46,302 bases of DNA from Cytophagales bacterium (GTDB taxonomy: Bacteria; Bacteroidota; Bacteroidia; Cytophagales; Thermoflexibacteraceae), in assembly GCA_013299115.1 (NCBI GenBank), contig JAAFKA010000037.1, positions 1 through 46,302 on the forward strand. The letters are read 5' to 3'. A program made the position numbers and the translations under genes. Below are positions 32,592-41,056 of this stretch, in pieces. Each line of letters begins with the position of its first letter. Position 1 is the first letter of the stretch. Under the pieces are notes generated by a model, which was given only the letters and a program-made list of their open reading frames with translations, was not told the DNA's origin and ran no database searches.

Positions 32592-35204
32592 TTACCTCGC
32601 AAAATTATATTGCAAGCTAACCATAAACCTCCGCCCGAAATCTGGGATTTGGTTTGGTCGGGTATAAATGGCGGAGTTCCAACCTTGTGTGTCGGCGTTG
32701 AGCAAATTCCAAACATCAGAATTGAGGAAATTGTTGATTTTTATAGTGGCAAATAAGCCTTTAAAGCCCAGAGGGGCAAAATCTTGACGCAGCGTAAGGT
32801 TGCTATAAAAACTTGCTGGCACTTGATACTCCGTAAAATTATTCGGGTTTGTATTCGGATTGCGAACAATTTGGCTGCCTTGCTGTATCAAATTGGCAGG
32901 ATTTGCCTCGCCTACGTTGTTGTTGGCAGGAAAAACAGAGGTAATACTTCCATTGAAATAACCTTCCAAAGCTATGCTTGTGCCAAATTTGAAACGGTAG
33001 GCTGCACCACCTTTGATGAGCAAGGTTGGCGAGTCTAAGGGTTTGTATTGGTTGGGCAAAGGGTCGTAGGTTGGGGCAATGCCTCCACTGCCCACTGTGC
33101 CAATTACGCCTGTGCCTGTGCGTGGGTTTTTCCAATCTCGCATAAAACCGAAGGCATCAGTTGGGCGTTGCAATCCCCAATAATAGGTGCTGTTTGCCCA
33201 AAAGTCGAGGTTTTTGGTTTGGTATTGTACTGTCAAGGTGCTGCCTGCATTTCGCCAAGCACTGCCCGCATTGAAGGAAACAGTAACAGGCGAAAATTGG
33301 TAGAGTACATTGTTTTCCAAATAAAAAGTATTGAAATCTATGCTCAAATTTTTGGTTCTGTAACTCACAATGCCCTCAAAATTGTTGGTTTTTTCCGATT
33401 GGTAATCCACATCAGCAGGCAATCTGATGACTTCTTGCGGAGGCACTGCCCGAAAAGATTGGGCATAAATCAAACGAATGTTAAATTTTTCGGAGAAACG
33501 GTAGTTAGCAGCCACGCGAGGCGTAAAGTTTTGGGCTACTACGCCTTTCACCTGCCAAGCTGTGGTGTCGTTGCGTGTGCCTAAGACCCTGTAAAGCATT
33601 TTTCCCTCCAAATTTCTGTGTACATCGGCAATGAATTGGTAGTCGTAACGAAGTCCTGCGGTAATGGTAAGTTTTTCGGTTGGTTTGTAAATTGTTTGCA
33701 ACCACAACCCTGCATACCAACCATTATCAGAAATTCCTCCGCCTGGTCTTGCCCCTGTGTAGCCCAAATCTCTGAAACTAAACCACTGAATGTTTTGGTA
33801 GTCGGCTATTTCATAGTTGCCACCTGTATTGACTGTTATTTTTCCGTTTTTGCTTTGATAGGGTTTTAGTTGCAACTCAAAACCTATGGATTGGTCTAAA
33901 CCTGCATAGTGGGCATACATTCCACCCCCGCGTATATTGACTGCACTGTCGGCAAAAAGTCTGCGGTCTATGCTGGCTGAATAGTTGTAAAATCTACCAT
34001 TGTCATTCCTCAACCACCGATTGGCGTTTGCTCCTCCATAAGGAAAACCAAATTGGCTGTTAAACAAACTCAATCCGTTGGCAGCATTTCGGTCTATGCT
34101 GCTAAAATCTGCACTTTCTCGGTTGGTATTGAAGTTTACACTCAATCGAGCAGTGAGTTCCAAATTTGCCCATCTATTTTTAGTAGGGTGAAACTCTGCA
34201 AAAAATGCCGAAGTAGCCCAGTGTCGGTCATTGATAGGGTGATTAAAAGTTGCATTGTCTTTGGGCGAAACCCATGTAGTTGTTTTGGAGTGAGCAAAAC
34301 CACCAACCGAAAAAGCCCCTGCATTGAGCCGAAAATCAAAACTTGGAATGTCGAAAGCTGGTGTAAATCTGCCTTTGGTATCTACTTCCGAAAAATATAG
34401 TTCGTTGCGACTTCGCATCGTTGCCATACCTGCCCCGTCTATACTTTGTGTACTCTGCCAAGGACGTTGGCTGTTGGCGGTTCGGGTGTCGTACAAGACG
34501 TTACCCCCCACTTTGTAGAGGTCAAACGAAAACGTAACTTTTGGGCTAATTCGGGTAAAAATTCCCAAGGCATAGCGTTGTTGCAAAGATTGCCTGCCTA
34601 TTTCCTCAAAAACTACCGAACCATAAGCATTTACTTTGTTGCCCTCTTTGCTCAGTTTGCTGCCCAACCCATTGCGGGTGATGATATTGACCACGCCCAA
34701 AACCGCCACGTTGCCATACAAAGCCCCGCCAGGACCTCTGATAACTTCTATTCTCTCTACATTGTGCAAATCTCCGACGACATCAGCATAAAAGTCGCCA
34801 AAGTGAAACCTGTCGTTTATGCGGTGTCCGTTTATCATAAACAGCACATTTCTTCGGGTGTTGTTGGTAAAAAATCCTCGAAAATCTGTATCAAAATTGC
34901 TACCTGTGTAGTGTGTATAAACTTCTGGCACACGAGCAAGGGCTTCGGCAAGGTTGCGGTAGCCATAACGGTCTATGTCGGCTCTGGTAATAACGGTGAT
35001 GCTGGCAGAGGCATCAGAAAGTTTTTCGGCAACCTTAGAGGCTGTCGTAACCTCAATTTCGGTGTTTTCATTTACAGGTAAGCCCAGCAACTCTTTGACC
35101 GAAGGCTGAAAAACTGTATCTTGTGCGTTGTCGTTGGTTTGTGCTTGCGTAGCAAAATGGCACAAGAAACAAAACAATGAGAATAAAAGTAGTTTTTTGT
35201 GCAT
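32592..35204 (-). CDS. TonB-dependent receptor
   Basis: An 870-residue outer-membrane receptor. A signal peptide (MHKKLLLFSLFCFLCHFATQ) is followed by a TonB-box-like start (IEVTTASKVAEKLSD), the plug (ITVITRADIDRYGYRNLAEA, VLFMINGHRINDR, VERIEVIRGPGGALYGNVAVLGVVNIITR) and a beta-barrel ending in the aromatic strand FMVSLQYNFAR. It resembles CirA/BtuB-like siderophore or cobalamin receptors of Bacteroidetes. The ligand is not indicated; the membrane AraC-type regulator just downstream is a likely functional partner. Confidence 0.92.
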   Translation of the reverse strand: MHKKLLLFSLFCFLCHFATQAQTNDNAQDTVFQPSVKELLGLPVNENTEIEVTTASKVAEKLSDASASITVITRADIDRYGYRNLAEALARVPEVYTHYTGSNFDTDFRGFFTNNTRRNVLFMINGHRINDRFHFGDFYADVVGDLHNVERIEVIRGPGGALYGNVAVLGVVNIITRNGLGSKLSKEGNKVNAYGSVVFEEIGRQSLQQRYALGIFTRISPKVTFSFDLYKVGGNVLYDTRTANSQRPWQSTQSIDGAGMATMRSRNELYFSEVDTKGRFTPAFDIPSFDFRLNAGAFSVGGFAHSKTTTWVSPKDNATFNHPINDRHWATSAFFAEFHPTKNRWANLELTARLSVNFNTNRESADFSSIDRNAANGLSLFNSQFGFPYGGANANRWLRNDNGRFYNYSASIDRRLFADSAVNIRGGGMYAHYAGLDQSIGFELQLKPYQSKNGKITVNTGGNYEIADYQNIQWFSFRDLGYTGARPGGGISDNGWYAGLWLQTIYKPTEKLTITAGLRYDYQFIADVHRNLEGKMLYRVLGTRNDTTAWQVKGVVAQNFTPRVAANYRFSEKFNIRLIYAQSFRAVPPQEVIRLPADVDYQSEKTNNFEGIVSYRTKNLSIDFNTFYLENNVLYQFSPVTVSFNAGSAWRNAGSTLTVQYQTKNLDFWANSTYYWGLQRPTDAFGFMRDWKNPRTGTGVIGTVGSGGIAPTYDPLPNQYKPLDSPTLLIKGGAAYRFKFGTSIALEGYFNGSITSVFPANNNVGEANPANLIQQGSQIVRNPNTNPNNFTEYQVPASFYSNLTLRQDFAPLGFKGLFATIKINNFLNSDVWNLLNADTQGWNSAIYTRPNQIPDFGRRFMVSLQYNFAR

Positions 35205-35302
35205 TTTGGAAGTTGGCTTTGGTTAGCTTGACAAGCTGTTTTTTATATCTTTCTGACAACCCCCAAAAGTTTATCCACAATACCAACTTGGAGATAGTTT
35301 AA

Positions 35303-35350
35303 TTCTTGCAACTTTCCAAAAGTAAAAAACAATTTGGAAAGTTGCAAGAA
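35303..35350. repeat. 48-nt palindrome carrying a promoter-like box
   Basis: Perfect 18-nt arms (TTCTTGCAACTTTCCAAA and complement) flank a 12-nt centre. CAAAAGTA at 35317-35324 reads TACTTTTG on the minus strand, a TAnnTTTG core for the TonB receptor gene about 113 bp away, so the palindrome may overlap its promoter. Confidence 0.8.
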
Positions 35351-35442
35351 CTAATTAGTTAAAAAACCGTAACTATCCTAAACAATTACAAAAAACTTAT
35401 ACAGTTGTATAAAAACTTACATCTAAAAAGTTTATTCTTAGC

Positions 35443-36387
35443 CTACATTGCCAAAAATTGGCAGTTCCCATCCTGACAATCAAACTGAACATTCTTACCT
35501 ACACTGAGCAAATAACGGAGATTTTTGAGGTTTTCTTTCTCTTTTTTGCTCAATTCTACTGTGTTTATAATCAATTCGAGTTCTTTTAGCACTGTTTCCT
35601 TGTCAAAGTAGTAGTTGGTAGCAGTCATCGGCAGGGCTTGTTCCCACAAGTTTTGCAAATCTTTTGCAAATAAATTGCCCTCTTTCTTTGCTATTTGCAC
35701 AGCTTGCAAAGTATTTAGGTATTTGCTATTGCCCAAAATATCTGTTCCGCAAAGGTCGCAATTTACCAGTTTTGTCCATGAGTTGGGCATTTTATCACAC
35801 ACCTCGTTAGCTGGGATGTCTGCGGTTTGGTTGGCAATAAGTAAAGCATCAAAAAATTTATCATCTGATTTGCCGTTTGTAATTTCAGCCCTTTCACGCA
35901 AGGGTTGCACCAATACATAACTCTCCGTAGTACACTCAGTACAGAACAAAGCCACCTTTATATAAGGCATGTAATCTGTAAACCATGCCCATTTTTCGGC
36001 TACTTCAGCAGGAAGCATGGCAGATTCTGGGTCATATTGGTTAATTTTTTTATTTACCAACTCCACCACTTGGGGTAATTTTTCACGATAAAAAATAGCT
36101 AAATCTTCGGGATTTTTAATAGTCTGATAGTCTTTTTCTATTTTTTTCAAAAAATCAACTTGCCCTTTAGTAAAACTGTCCATTAATTTTTCCTCAAAAT
36201 TAATTGAAGTTCGATTAGCAGTAGGTGGTGGTGTTTTTTTGGTTGTGATTGGAGGCAAAACGGTTGCCGTAGTTGCTGGATTTACCTTGTTTGTTGTTTG
36301 TTTGGTATCAGCAGACTGATTGGAGTTGCTACAAGAAAACAGCAACCACAAGCACATACCTCCATACAAGAGATGCAAATGGTTCAT
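35443..36387 (-). CDS. Lipoprotein with Cys pairs, unknown
   Basis: A 314-residue protein with a type II signal sequence; the lipobox is LLFSC with Cys at residue 19, followed by a Thr/Pro-rich linker (TTATVLPPITTKKTPPP). The globular part carries CxxC-like pairs: CTEC near 153 and NCDLCGTDI, plus DCQDGNC near the end, which could bind a metal or form disulphides. It probably sits in the outer or inner membrane leaflet facing the periplasm. The family is not recognised and there is no operon partner. Confidence 0.7.
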   Translation of the reverse strand: MNHLHLLYGGMCLWLLFSCSNSNQSADTKQTTNKVNPATTATVLPPITTKKTPPPTANRTSINFEEKLMDSFTKGQVDFLKKIEKDYQTIKNPEDLAIFYREKLPQVVELVNKKINQYDPESAMLPAEVAEKWAWFTDYMPYIKVALFCTECTTESYVLVQPLRERAEITNGKSDDKFFDALLIANQTADIPANEVCDKMPNSWTKLVNCDLCGTDILGNSKYLNTLQAVQIAKKEGNLFAKDLQNLWEQALPMTATNYYFDKETVLKELELIINTVELSKKEKENLKNLRYLLSVGKNVQFDCQDGNCQFLAM

Positions 36388-36559
36388 AGAAGTCGTTGGT
36401 TTGATTTGGTAATTGTTTGTTGATTGGTTTTGGTAAAACCATAAGTAATGAACGTAAACTTTTTAGAAAGGTTTGAAAAAGTTAAGAAAATGTTAGTTTA
36501 GTTATAAGTTCTTTACAATAATTCGTCATACTACTTGAAGTTGTGTGGCACCCAAGCAA

Positions 36560-38422
36560 TTAGTTTTCAAACACAGGCGTTGCCTCCCAAAAAGAGCCTT
36601 GCAGTTGTTGGTTTTGCAGTGCCTCAAAGTAATTGCTTCGTTTGTTGGTTTGGCTATTTTTAAAACGTGCTTTGCGGGTTTTGTCAATTATTTTTTGGCA
36701 GTCCTCAGCCCTGAAATACGCCACTACTTCGTCTATCCCTTTGGCAGAAAAAACAGCAGGCAATACCAAAGCAATGTAGTGCAGTTGGTAAGTTTTTTGT
36801 TCTCCTTGGGTCGAAAAATAGGCTTGGGTTAGCACTTGCAAACGATACAGCGAAGGAGGTCTATGATAATTGGCTTGCAAAGAGTCGGGCAAACTACGGT
36901 AGAGTTTGTCTGGTTTGGAGATTGGTGTTTGCTGATGTTTAGCTTGCAAATTCACTGTAATCTCCTCATTGGCAAGGTCTTGTATGGGGGTGGCAAAAGA
37001 TTGAGCAGTTTCCATTCGCAAGTTTGCCAAAACTTCTCCCAAAGACAAAGCTGTTTCCTGCATTTGCAAACCGACCAAAGCCACTTGATACGCCTTGATT
37101 TTATTTTTAAACAGTGCTTTCAAAAACAGGCGACTAATTTCTTTGTTTTTGCGTTGCAAAGCAAGGTTTTCCACAGCCCGAAGGTCTATGTCTTTCACAA
37201 AAATTTGACTTAGCGAATGATTATTTTGCAATTTTTTTTCACAAATAATAGCTTGATAATCAACTATTTGGGTGTTTTCTGTTTTGTCCAATTCAATCAC
37301 TTGGCTTGCCTTCCAAAGTTGTTTTTGCAGGGCAGTAGGCAAACTGTAAGCAGTCCATTCGGGGCAGTTGGTTGTCAGCCAATTTTTGCAGTCTTGCAAG
37401 TTTAAGAAATCTTGGAAATCAAAGGAACAACAATAAGTGGCAGCATAGCTATTATCTGCATTGCCATCATCAAAAATTTGCAGTTCAGTTGGGTAAAATT
37501 CTGGGTAAACACCTGATTCAGACCATTTATCAGACACCTTTAAGGTGTCTGATAAGTATTTTTTAACTCTTGCTTTTTCTTTCAAACGAATAGTATAATT
37601 TTTATTTGCCCTATTTTCGACTATTTCTTGCAATTCTTTATACATACTTTCACGCCATTTATCAGACACCTTGCGAATTGTCGCACCATTCGTGTCTGAT
37701 AAGTCCTTTTTGATAAGTTTATTATTTTTTTCAGCATAAAAAGGCACAAGTTTGTTTTGATTAGCAGCCGTTGCCAAATATTCAATCAATTCTTGCTCTT
37801 TCTCCAAACGAAGGACTGCACCAAAACCTAAGATATTGGTGGCTTGGGCAGTGTGCCAAACAGCTTTGGGAGTTTGCAATTTTTGATAAGCAGCACAAAA
37901 AACTGCAAAGTCTATAGAAAAAAGGTACAACGGCGACTCCCAAAAATTTGCAGACAATTCTCCCATTTCAGCAGATTCTTTGTCCCTAAAAAAATGTAAA
38001 GCCTTGATAGGCAACAAGTTAGAGTTTTGCGTAGTTGAAATTTCAGTTGAAATTTTGATTGTGTTTTCAATTCCAATAGTTTCTATTCCTATGTAGGTTA
38101 GTTGTGCTGTGTCGTTGGTTGTTTCTTTGTTTACTTCTTCTGTTGCTGTGCTGTCTGTTGTGTTTGTGTAGGTATTGCTTACAAATCTTTTGGCAAGGGC
38201 AGCAGAGTCTAAAAATTGAGGTTGGGCGTTGCGAGTTGCCAAAAAAATTGATAGGCTGTTTTGCTTTGCCAACAACAAAATAGTTTTACTTAGTGGGGCA
38301 TAATTTGGGTTAAGGTATTGATTTTGAGGTTGTTCTAAATTGAGTACATACAATTTATTTTGTTGGGCAAAGCAAAAAAAAGGCAAAAAAGCCCAGAAAA
38401 GAAAAGCTATTTTTTTTTTCAT
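36560..38422 (-). CDS. Secreted protein with two in-frame palindromic inserts, unknown
   Basis: A 620-residue protein with a signal peptide (MKKKIAFLFWAFLPFFCFA). It starts 20 bp after the SpoIIE-type phosphatase gene, so the two form an operon. The fold is not recognised; the start (NKLYVLNLEQPQNQYLNP) and YRLQVLTQAYFSTQGEQKTYQL near the end suggest alpha/beta domains. Two palindromic elements lie in frame, coding SDTNGATIRKVSDKW near residue 245 and SDTLKVSDKW near 293. Both produce a near-identical LSDT...KVSDKW[SR]ES peptide, which is a repeat from the DNA element and not a protein repeat. Confidence 0.7.
   Translation of the reverse strand: MKKKIAFLFWAFLPFFCFAQQNKLYVLNLEQPQNQYLNPNYAPLSKTILLLAKQNSLSIFLATRNAQPQFLDSAALAKRFVSNTYTNTTDSTATEEVNKETTNDTAQLTYIGIETIGIENTIKISTEISTTQNSNLLPIKALHFFRDKESAEMGELSANFWESPLYLFSIDFAVFCAAYQKLQTPKAVWHTAQATNILGFGAVLRLEKEQELIEYLATAANQNKLVPFYAEKNNKLIKKDLSDTNGATIRKVSDKWRESMYKELQEIVENRANKNYTIRLKEKARVKKYLSDTLKVSDKWSESGVYPEFYPTELQIFDDGNADNSYAATYCCSFDFQDFLNLQDCKNWLTTNCPEWTAYSLPTALQKQLWKASQVIELDKTENTQIVDYQAIICEKKLQNNHSLSQIFVKDIDLRAVENLALQRKNKEISRLFLKALFKNKIKAYQVALVGLQMQETALSLGEVLANLRMETAQSFATPIQDLANEEITVNLQAKHQQTPISKPDKLYRSLPDSLQANYHRPPSLYRLQVLTQAYFSTQGEQKTYQLHYIALVLPAVFSAKGIDEVVAYFRAEDCQKIIDKTRKARFKNSQTNKRSNYFEALQNQQLQGSFWEATPVFEN
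37525..37557. repeat. 33-nt palindromic element inside a gene
   Basis: 15-nt arms (ATTTATCAGACACCT and near-perfect complement) flank TTA; the match is TTATCAGACACCTT/AAGGTGTCTGATAA. It encodes LSDTLKVSDK in frame in the 620-residue protein. It shares plan and core with 24423-24455. Confidence 0.9.
37657..37704. repeat. 48-nt palindromic element inside a gene
   Basis: Outer arms ATTTATCAGACAC and GTGTCTGATAAGT enclose a different centre (CGAAT...ATTCG). It is 16 codons long and in frame, encoding LSDTNGATIRKVSDKW. It is the same family as 37525-37557 with another core. Confidence 0.85.
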
Positions 38423-38442
38423 ATTGTTTTTTTAAGTAGTTA

Positions 38443-40665
38443 CTATTTCAACGCCAACCCCATCACCAACACATCATCTATCTGACTTTCTTGTCCTTGT
38501 TCTCTCCATTTTACCAACGTAGTGTGCAAGATTTGTTGTTGTTCGGCAAAAGGTTTGGTATGAATGTCCGCAAGCAAAGTTTTGAAGTTTTTGAGCATAA
38601 ACTTCTTGCTTTCTGCCCCGCCAAATTGGTCTTGGTAGCCGTCAGAAAACAAATAAATGGTTGCATTTTGCTGCACATTGGCGTAACTGATGGTGTGCTT
38701 TTCAAAACTTTTGATTTCCGCCTCTGCCCACACGCCACCTATGGGGTTTCTACTTCCTTTAATTAATTCGGGTTGCCCATCTCGCAAGATAAACAAAGGA
38801 TTCATTGCCCCTGCATAGGTAATGGTTTGCTGGCTGCGATTTATGGTGCAGATAGCCAAATCCATACCATCTCGTTGCAGGGTTTCATTTTGTTTGAGTA
38901 TTTTGCGTATGCGTTTGTCTAATTCTAAAAGGATTAAATCGGGGGACAAAATTTGCAAGATATGCACAATTTCGTCTAATAAGGTATTGCCAATCAAAGA
39001 CATAAATGCCCCAGGCACCCCATGCCCTGTGCAATCTACGGCTGCGATGACATGGCAAATTTCTTGCGTCTTGGGGTCTGTTTCTTCGGCAAACCAAAAA
39101 AAGTCGCCACTTACCACATCTTTTGGCAAAAATAACACAAAAGATTGCGGAAATACCTTTTTGATTTCGTCTATGGGTGGCAAAATGGCAGTCTGTATTC
39201 TTTTGGCGTAGTTGATACTACTCAAAATATCTTGGTGCTGCTTGATTAAGGTGTTATTTTGGTCTTCTATGTAACCTCTTTGTGCCTCTATCTCCTCTTT
39301 TTGCTGGTTAATTTCGGCATACTGTTGTTGCAACTGTTCGTTTGACTTCTTTTTTAGACGAAAACGACTATAAAAAATTCCTGCTGCTATGATTGCCAAC
39401 ACCAAAGCCCCAAACACAAAACGAGTTCTGTTGGTTTGGTTTTGCACTTCCAATTCGTGAACAGCCTTTTGTGCTTCTACTTCTTGGCGGTGGCGGTTGG
39501 TTTCATACCTTGCCTGCATAGTGGCGGCGTGTTCTGCTGTTCTTTCGTCATACAAACTATCTTTCAATAAGGCTAATTTGGCTTGATAAGCAAAGGCTTT
39601 TTGGTAATTGCGTGTAGAATCATACAATTCTATCAAGGTTTCGTAAGTTTCTATAATTTTGGGCTTTGCCTTTTTGCGTTGAGCCAATTCGAGGGCTTTA
39701 GCCAAAATTTGCGTAGCTTTTTCGCCATCTTGCATTAAGATATAGGTTTTGCCTATGTTATTGAGGGCAGTAATGGCAGATAGAGAATCTTGTTGAGTTT
39801 GCAACACTTGCAAACAAGCCTTAAAGTTTTTGAGGGCATTGGCATAATCTTTTTTGCGTCTATAAATTAGCCCAATGTTGTTCATAGATTTGGCAAAAGC
39901 TACGGTATCTTTTGCCTGAAACCTGAATTGATACGACTTTTGGAAGTAAAACAAAGCACTGTCTATGCTTTGCTGCCAATAATGCCATCCGCCCCACGCA
40001 TTGTAGCTGTCGCCGAGCAACAAAGCTACTTTTCTTTTGTCCTCATCTTTTGCTTGTTTTTTATACAAAACATTGCCTTTGCGCATGGTTTCGACAAAAT
40101 AAGGCTTTGCTTTGTCAAAATTTCGCTGTGTCCGCAAAACAATTCCTATGGCATTCAAAGCCTCCAAATAACTTAAACTACCTTCTTGGGCTTGCATGAG
40201 GTCTGCCCATTGCCTATAAAACTGCAAGGCTTTTTCATAATCTCCCAACTGTTCGCAAGCACTACCTGCCATGCGGAGATAAACCACTTGCTCTGTTGGT
40301 TGCTGCTGTTTTTGGTAGTAAGCTGCCAATAATTCACTGTTTTCGGCTAATTGTGTATTGTCTGCTTGCTTTTTTAGGGCATCTTGCAACAAAAGGTAAG
40401 AAGGCAACAACTTAGCTGTTACCACTGTATCGTCTGCTTGGGCTATGGCTTCATACAAATATTTGATACTTTCGGCTGGTTGGCTCTGAAAAGTGGCTTG
40501 TGCCAACTGGTACAAAACTACAATTTTTTTATCAGGTTGTTGGGTTGTTCTCAACTGCTCTTTTAAAGCTACAAGGTCTTTGTCGTTTTGCTCTGCTTTG
40601 TCTTGGGCAAACAAAGGCAGAAAAACGAACAAACACAAGCTGACAAAAAAAGATAGAGTTTTCAC
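38443..40665 (-). CDS. TPR-containing SpoIIE/PP2C-type phosphatase
   Basis: A 740-residue protein: signal sequence (MKTLSFFVSLCLFVFLPLFA), periplasmic TPR repeats at about 35-390 (ALNAIGIVLRTQRNFDKAKPYF, SMNNIGLIYRRKKDYANALKNF), one membrane segment (FVFGALVLAIIAAGIFYS), a coiled coil, and a cytoplasmic SpoIIE phosphatase. Metal-binding motifs of the PP2C fold are present: VVSGDFFWF, VAAVDCTGHGVPGAFMS, GMDLAICT, IYLFSDGYQDQFGG, IDDVLVMGL. The enzyme should dephosphorylate an anti-sigma-antagonist-like protein in response to a signal read by the TPRs. It is the first gene of a two-gene unit. Confidence 0.92.
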   Translation of the reverse strand: MKTLSFFVSLCLFVFLPLFAQDKAEQNDKDLVALKEQLRTTQQPDKKIVVLYQLAQATFQSQPAESIKYLYEAIAQADDTVVTAKLLPSYLLLQDALKKQADNTQLAENSELLAAYYQKQQQPTEQVVYLRMAGSACEQLGDYEKALQFYRQWADLMQAQEGSLSYLEALNAIGIVLRTQRNFDKAKPYFVETMRKGNVLYKKQAKDEDKRKVALLLGDSYNAWGGWHYWQQSIDSALFYFQKSYQFRFQAKDTVAFAKSMNNIGLIYRRKKDYANALKNFKACLQVLQTQQDSLSAITALNNIGKTYILMQDGEKATQILAKALELAQRKKAKPKIIETYETLIELYDSTRNYQKAFAYQAKLALLKDSLYDERTAEHAATMQARYETNRHRQEVEAQKAVHELEVQNQTNRTRFVFGALVLAIIAAGIFYSRFRLKKKSNEQLQQQYAEINQQKEEIEAQRGYIEDQNNTLIKQHQDILSSINYAKRIQTAILPPIDEIKKVFPQSFVLFLPKDVVSGDFFWFAEETDPKTQEICHVIAAVDCTGHGVPGAFMSLIGNTLLDEIVHILQILSPDLILLELDKRIRKILKQNETLQRDGMDLAICTINRSQQTITYAGAMNPLFILRDGQPELIKGSRNPIGGVWAEAEIKSFEKHTISYANVQQNATIYLFSDGYQDQFGGAESKKFMLKNFKTLLADIHTKPFAEQQQILHTTLVKWREQGQESQIDDVLVMGLALK

Positions 40666-40712
40666 AAATTAAGCATTAAAAATGATTAATCAAACTGTAA
40701 ATAAGATTCTTA

Positions 40713-40720
40713 CAAAGCTA
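40713..40720 (-). promoter_or_regulatory. Bacteroidetes -7 box for the phosphatase operon
   Basis: CAAAGCTA reads TAGCTTTG on the minus strand, 48 bp before the ATG at 40665. The -33 region is weak. Confidence 0.5.
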
Positions 40721-40862
40721 ATAAAAAACTTGAGAATGATACTGCTTTATTTGTTAATTTTCTTATAGGTTGATAATTTTAGAAGAACTAGATAAAAAGA
40801 ATAGAAAATGCCTAAGAGCTTTTCCACCTCTTTTGGTAAGTTATTTTTTTGTTGCCCAAAAT

Positions 40863-40920
40863 TTCACGCCACATTTTAGCCACTTCACGCCATGTTTTGG
40901 CGACTTTACGACATTTTTTA
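40863..40920. repeat. 21-bp imperfect tandem repeat
   Basis: TTCACGCCACATTTTAGCCAC is followed by TTCACGCCATGTTTTGGCGAC and a partial third unit. It lies in the 391-bp gap 40666-41056 between divergent genes and could be a binding array, as 21 bp is two helical turns. No gene is supported in this gap. Confidence 0.6.
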
Positions 40921-40993
40921 CTTCAGCCTTGTTCTTTAATTTAGAATTGCATAAATTTTATAACTAAAAACAAGCAATAATAGTTATAACCTT

Positions 40994-41026
40994 ATCACTA
41001 ACATTTCTAAAAGAAATGTTAGTGAT
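40994..41026. repeat. 33-nt palindromic element, CACTAACATTTCT family
   Basis: Perfect 15-nt arms (ATCACTAACATTTCT and complement) flank AAA, 30 bp before the ATG of the giant gene. Same length and plan as the other 33-nt elements, and its core is shared with 4727-4759. It would form a strong hairpin in the leader of the downstream transcript. Confidence 0.9.
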
Positions 41027-41056
41027 ATTTATTTTCCTAAACCCAATTTTAAAAAA

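Noticed and set aside
32516-32716. Upstream start for the AraC-type regulator overlapping the TonB receptor gene
   Set aside because: The extra 67 residues come from the receptor gene's other frame; the ATG at 32515 begins a good signal peptide.
40770-40967. Plus-strand open frame of 65 codons
   Set aside because: It covers the 21-bp tandem repeat and has no recognisable protein features; the region is better seen as regulatory.
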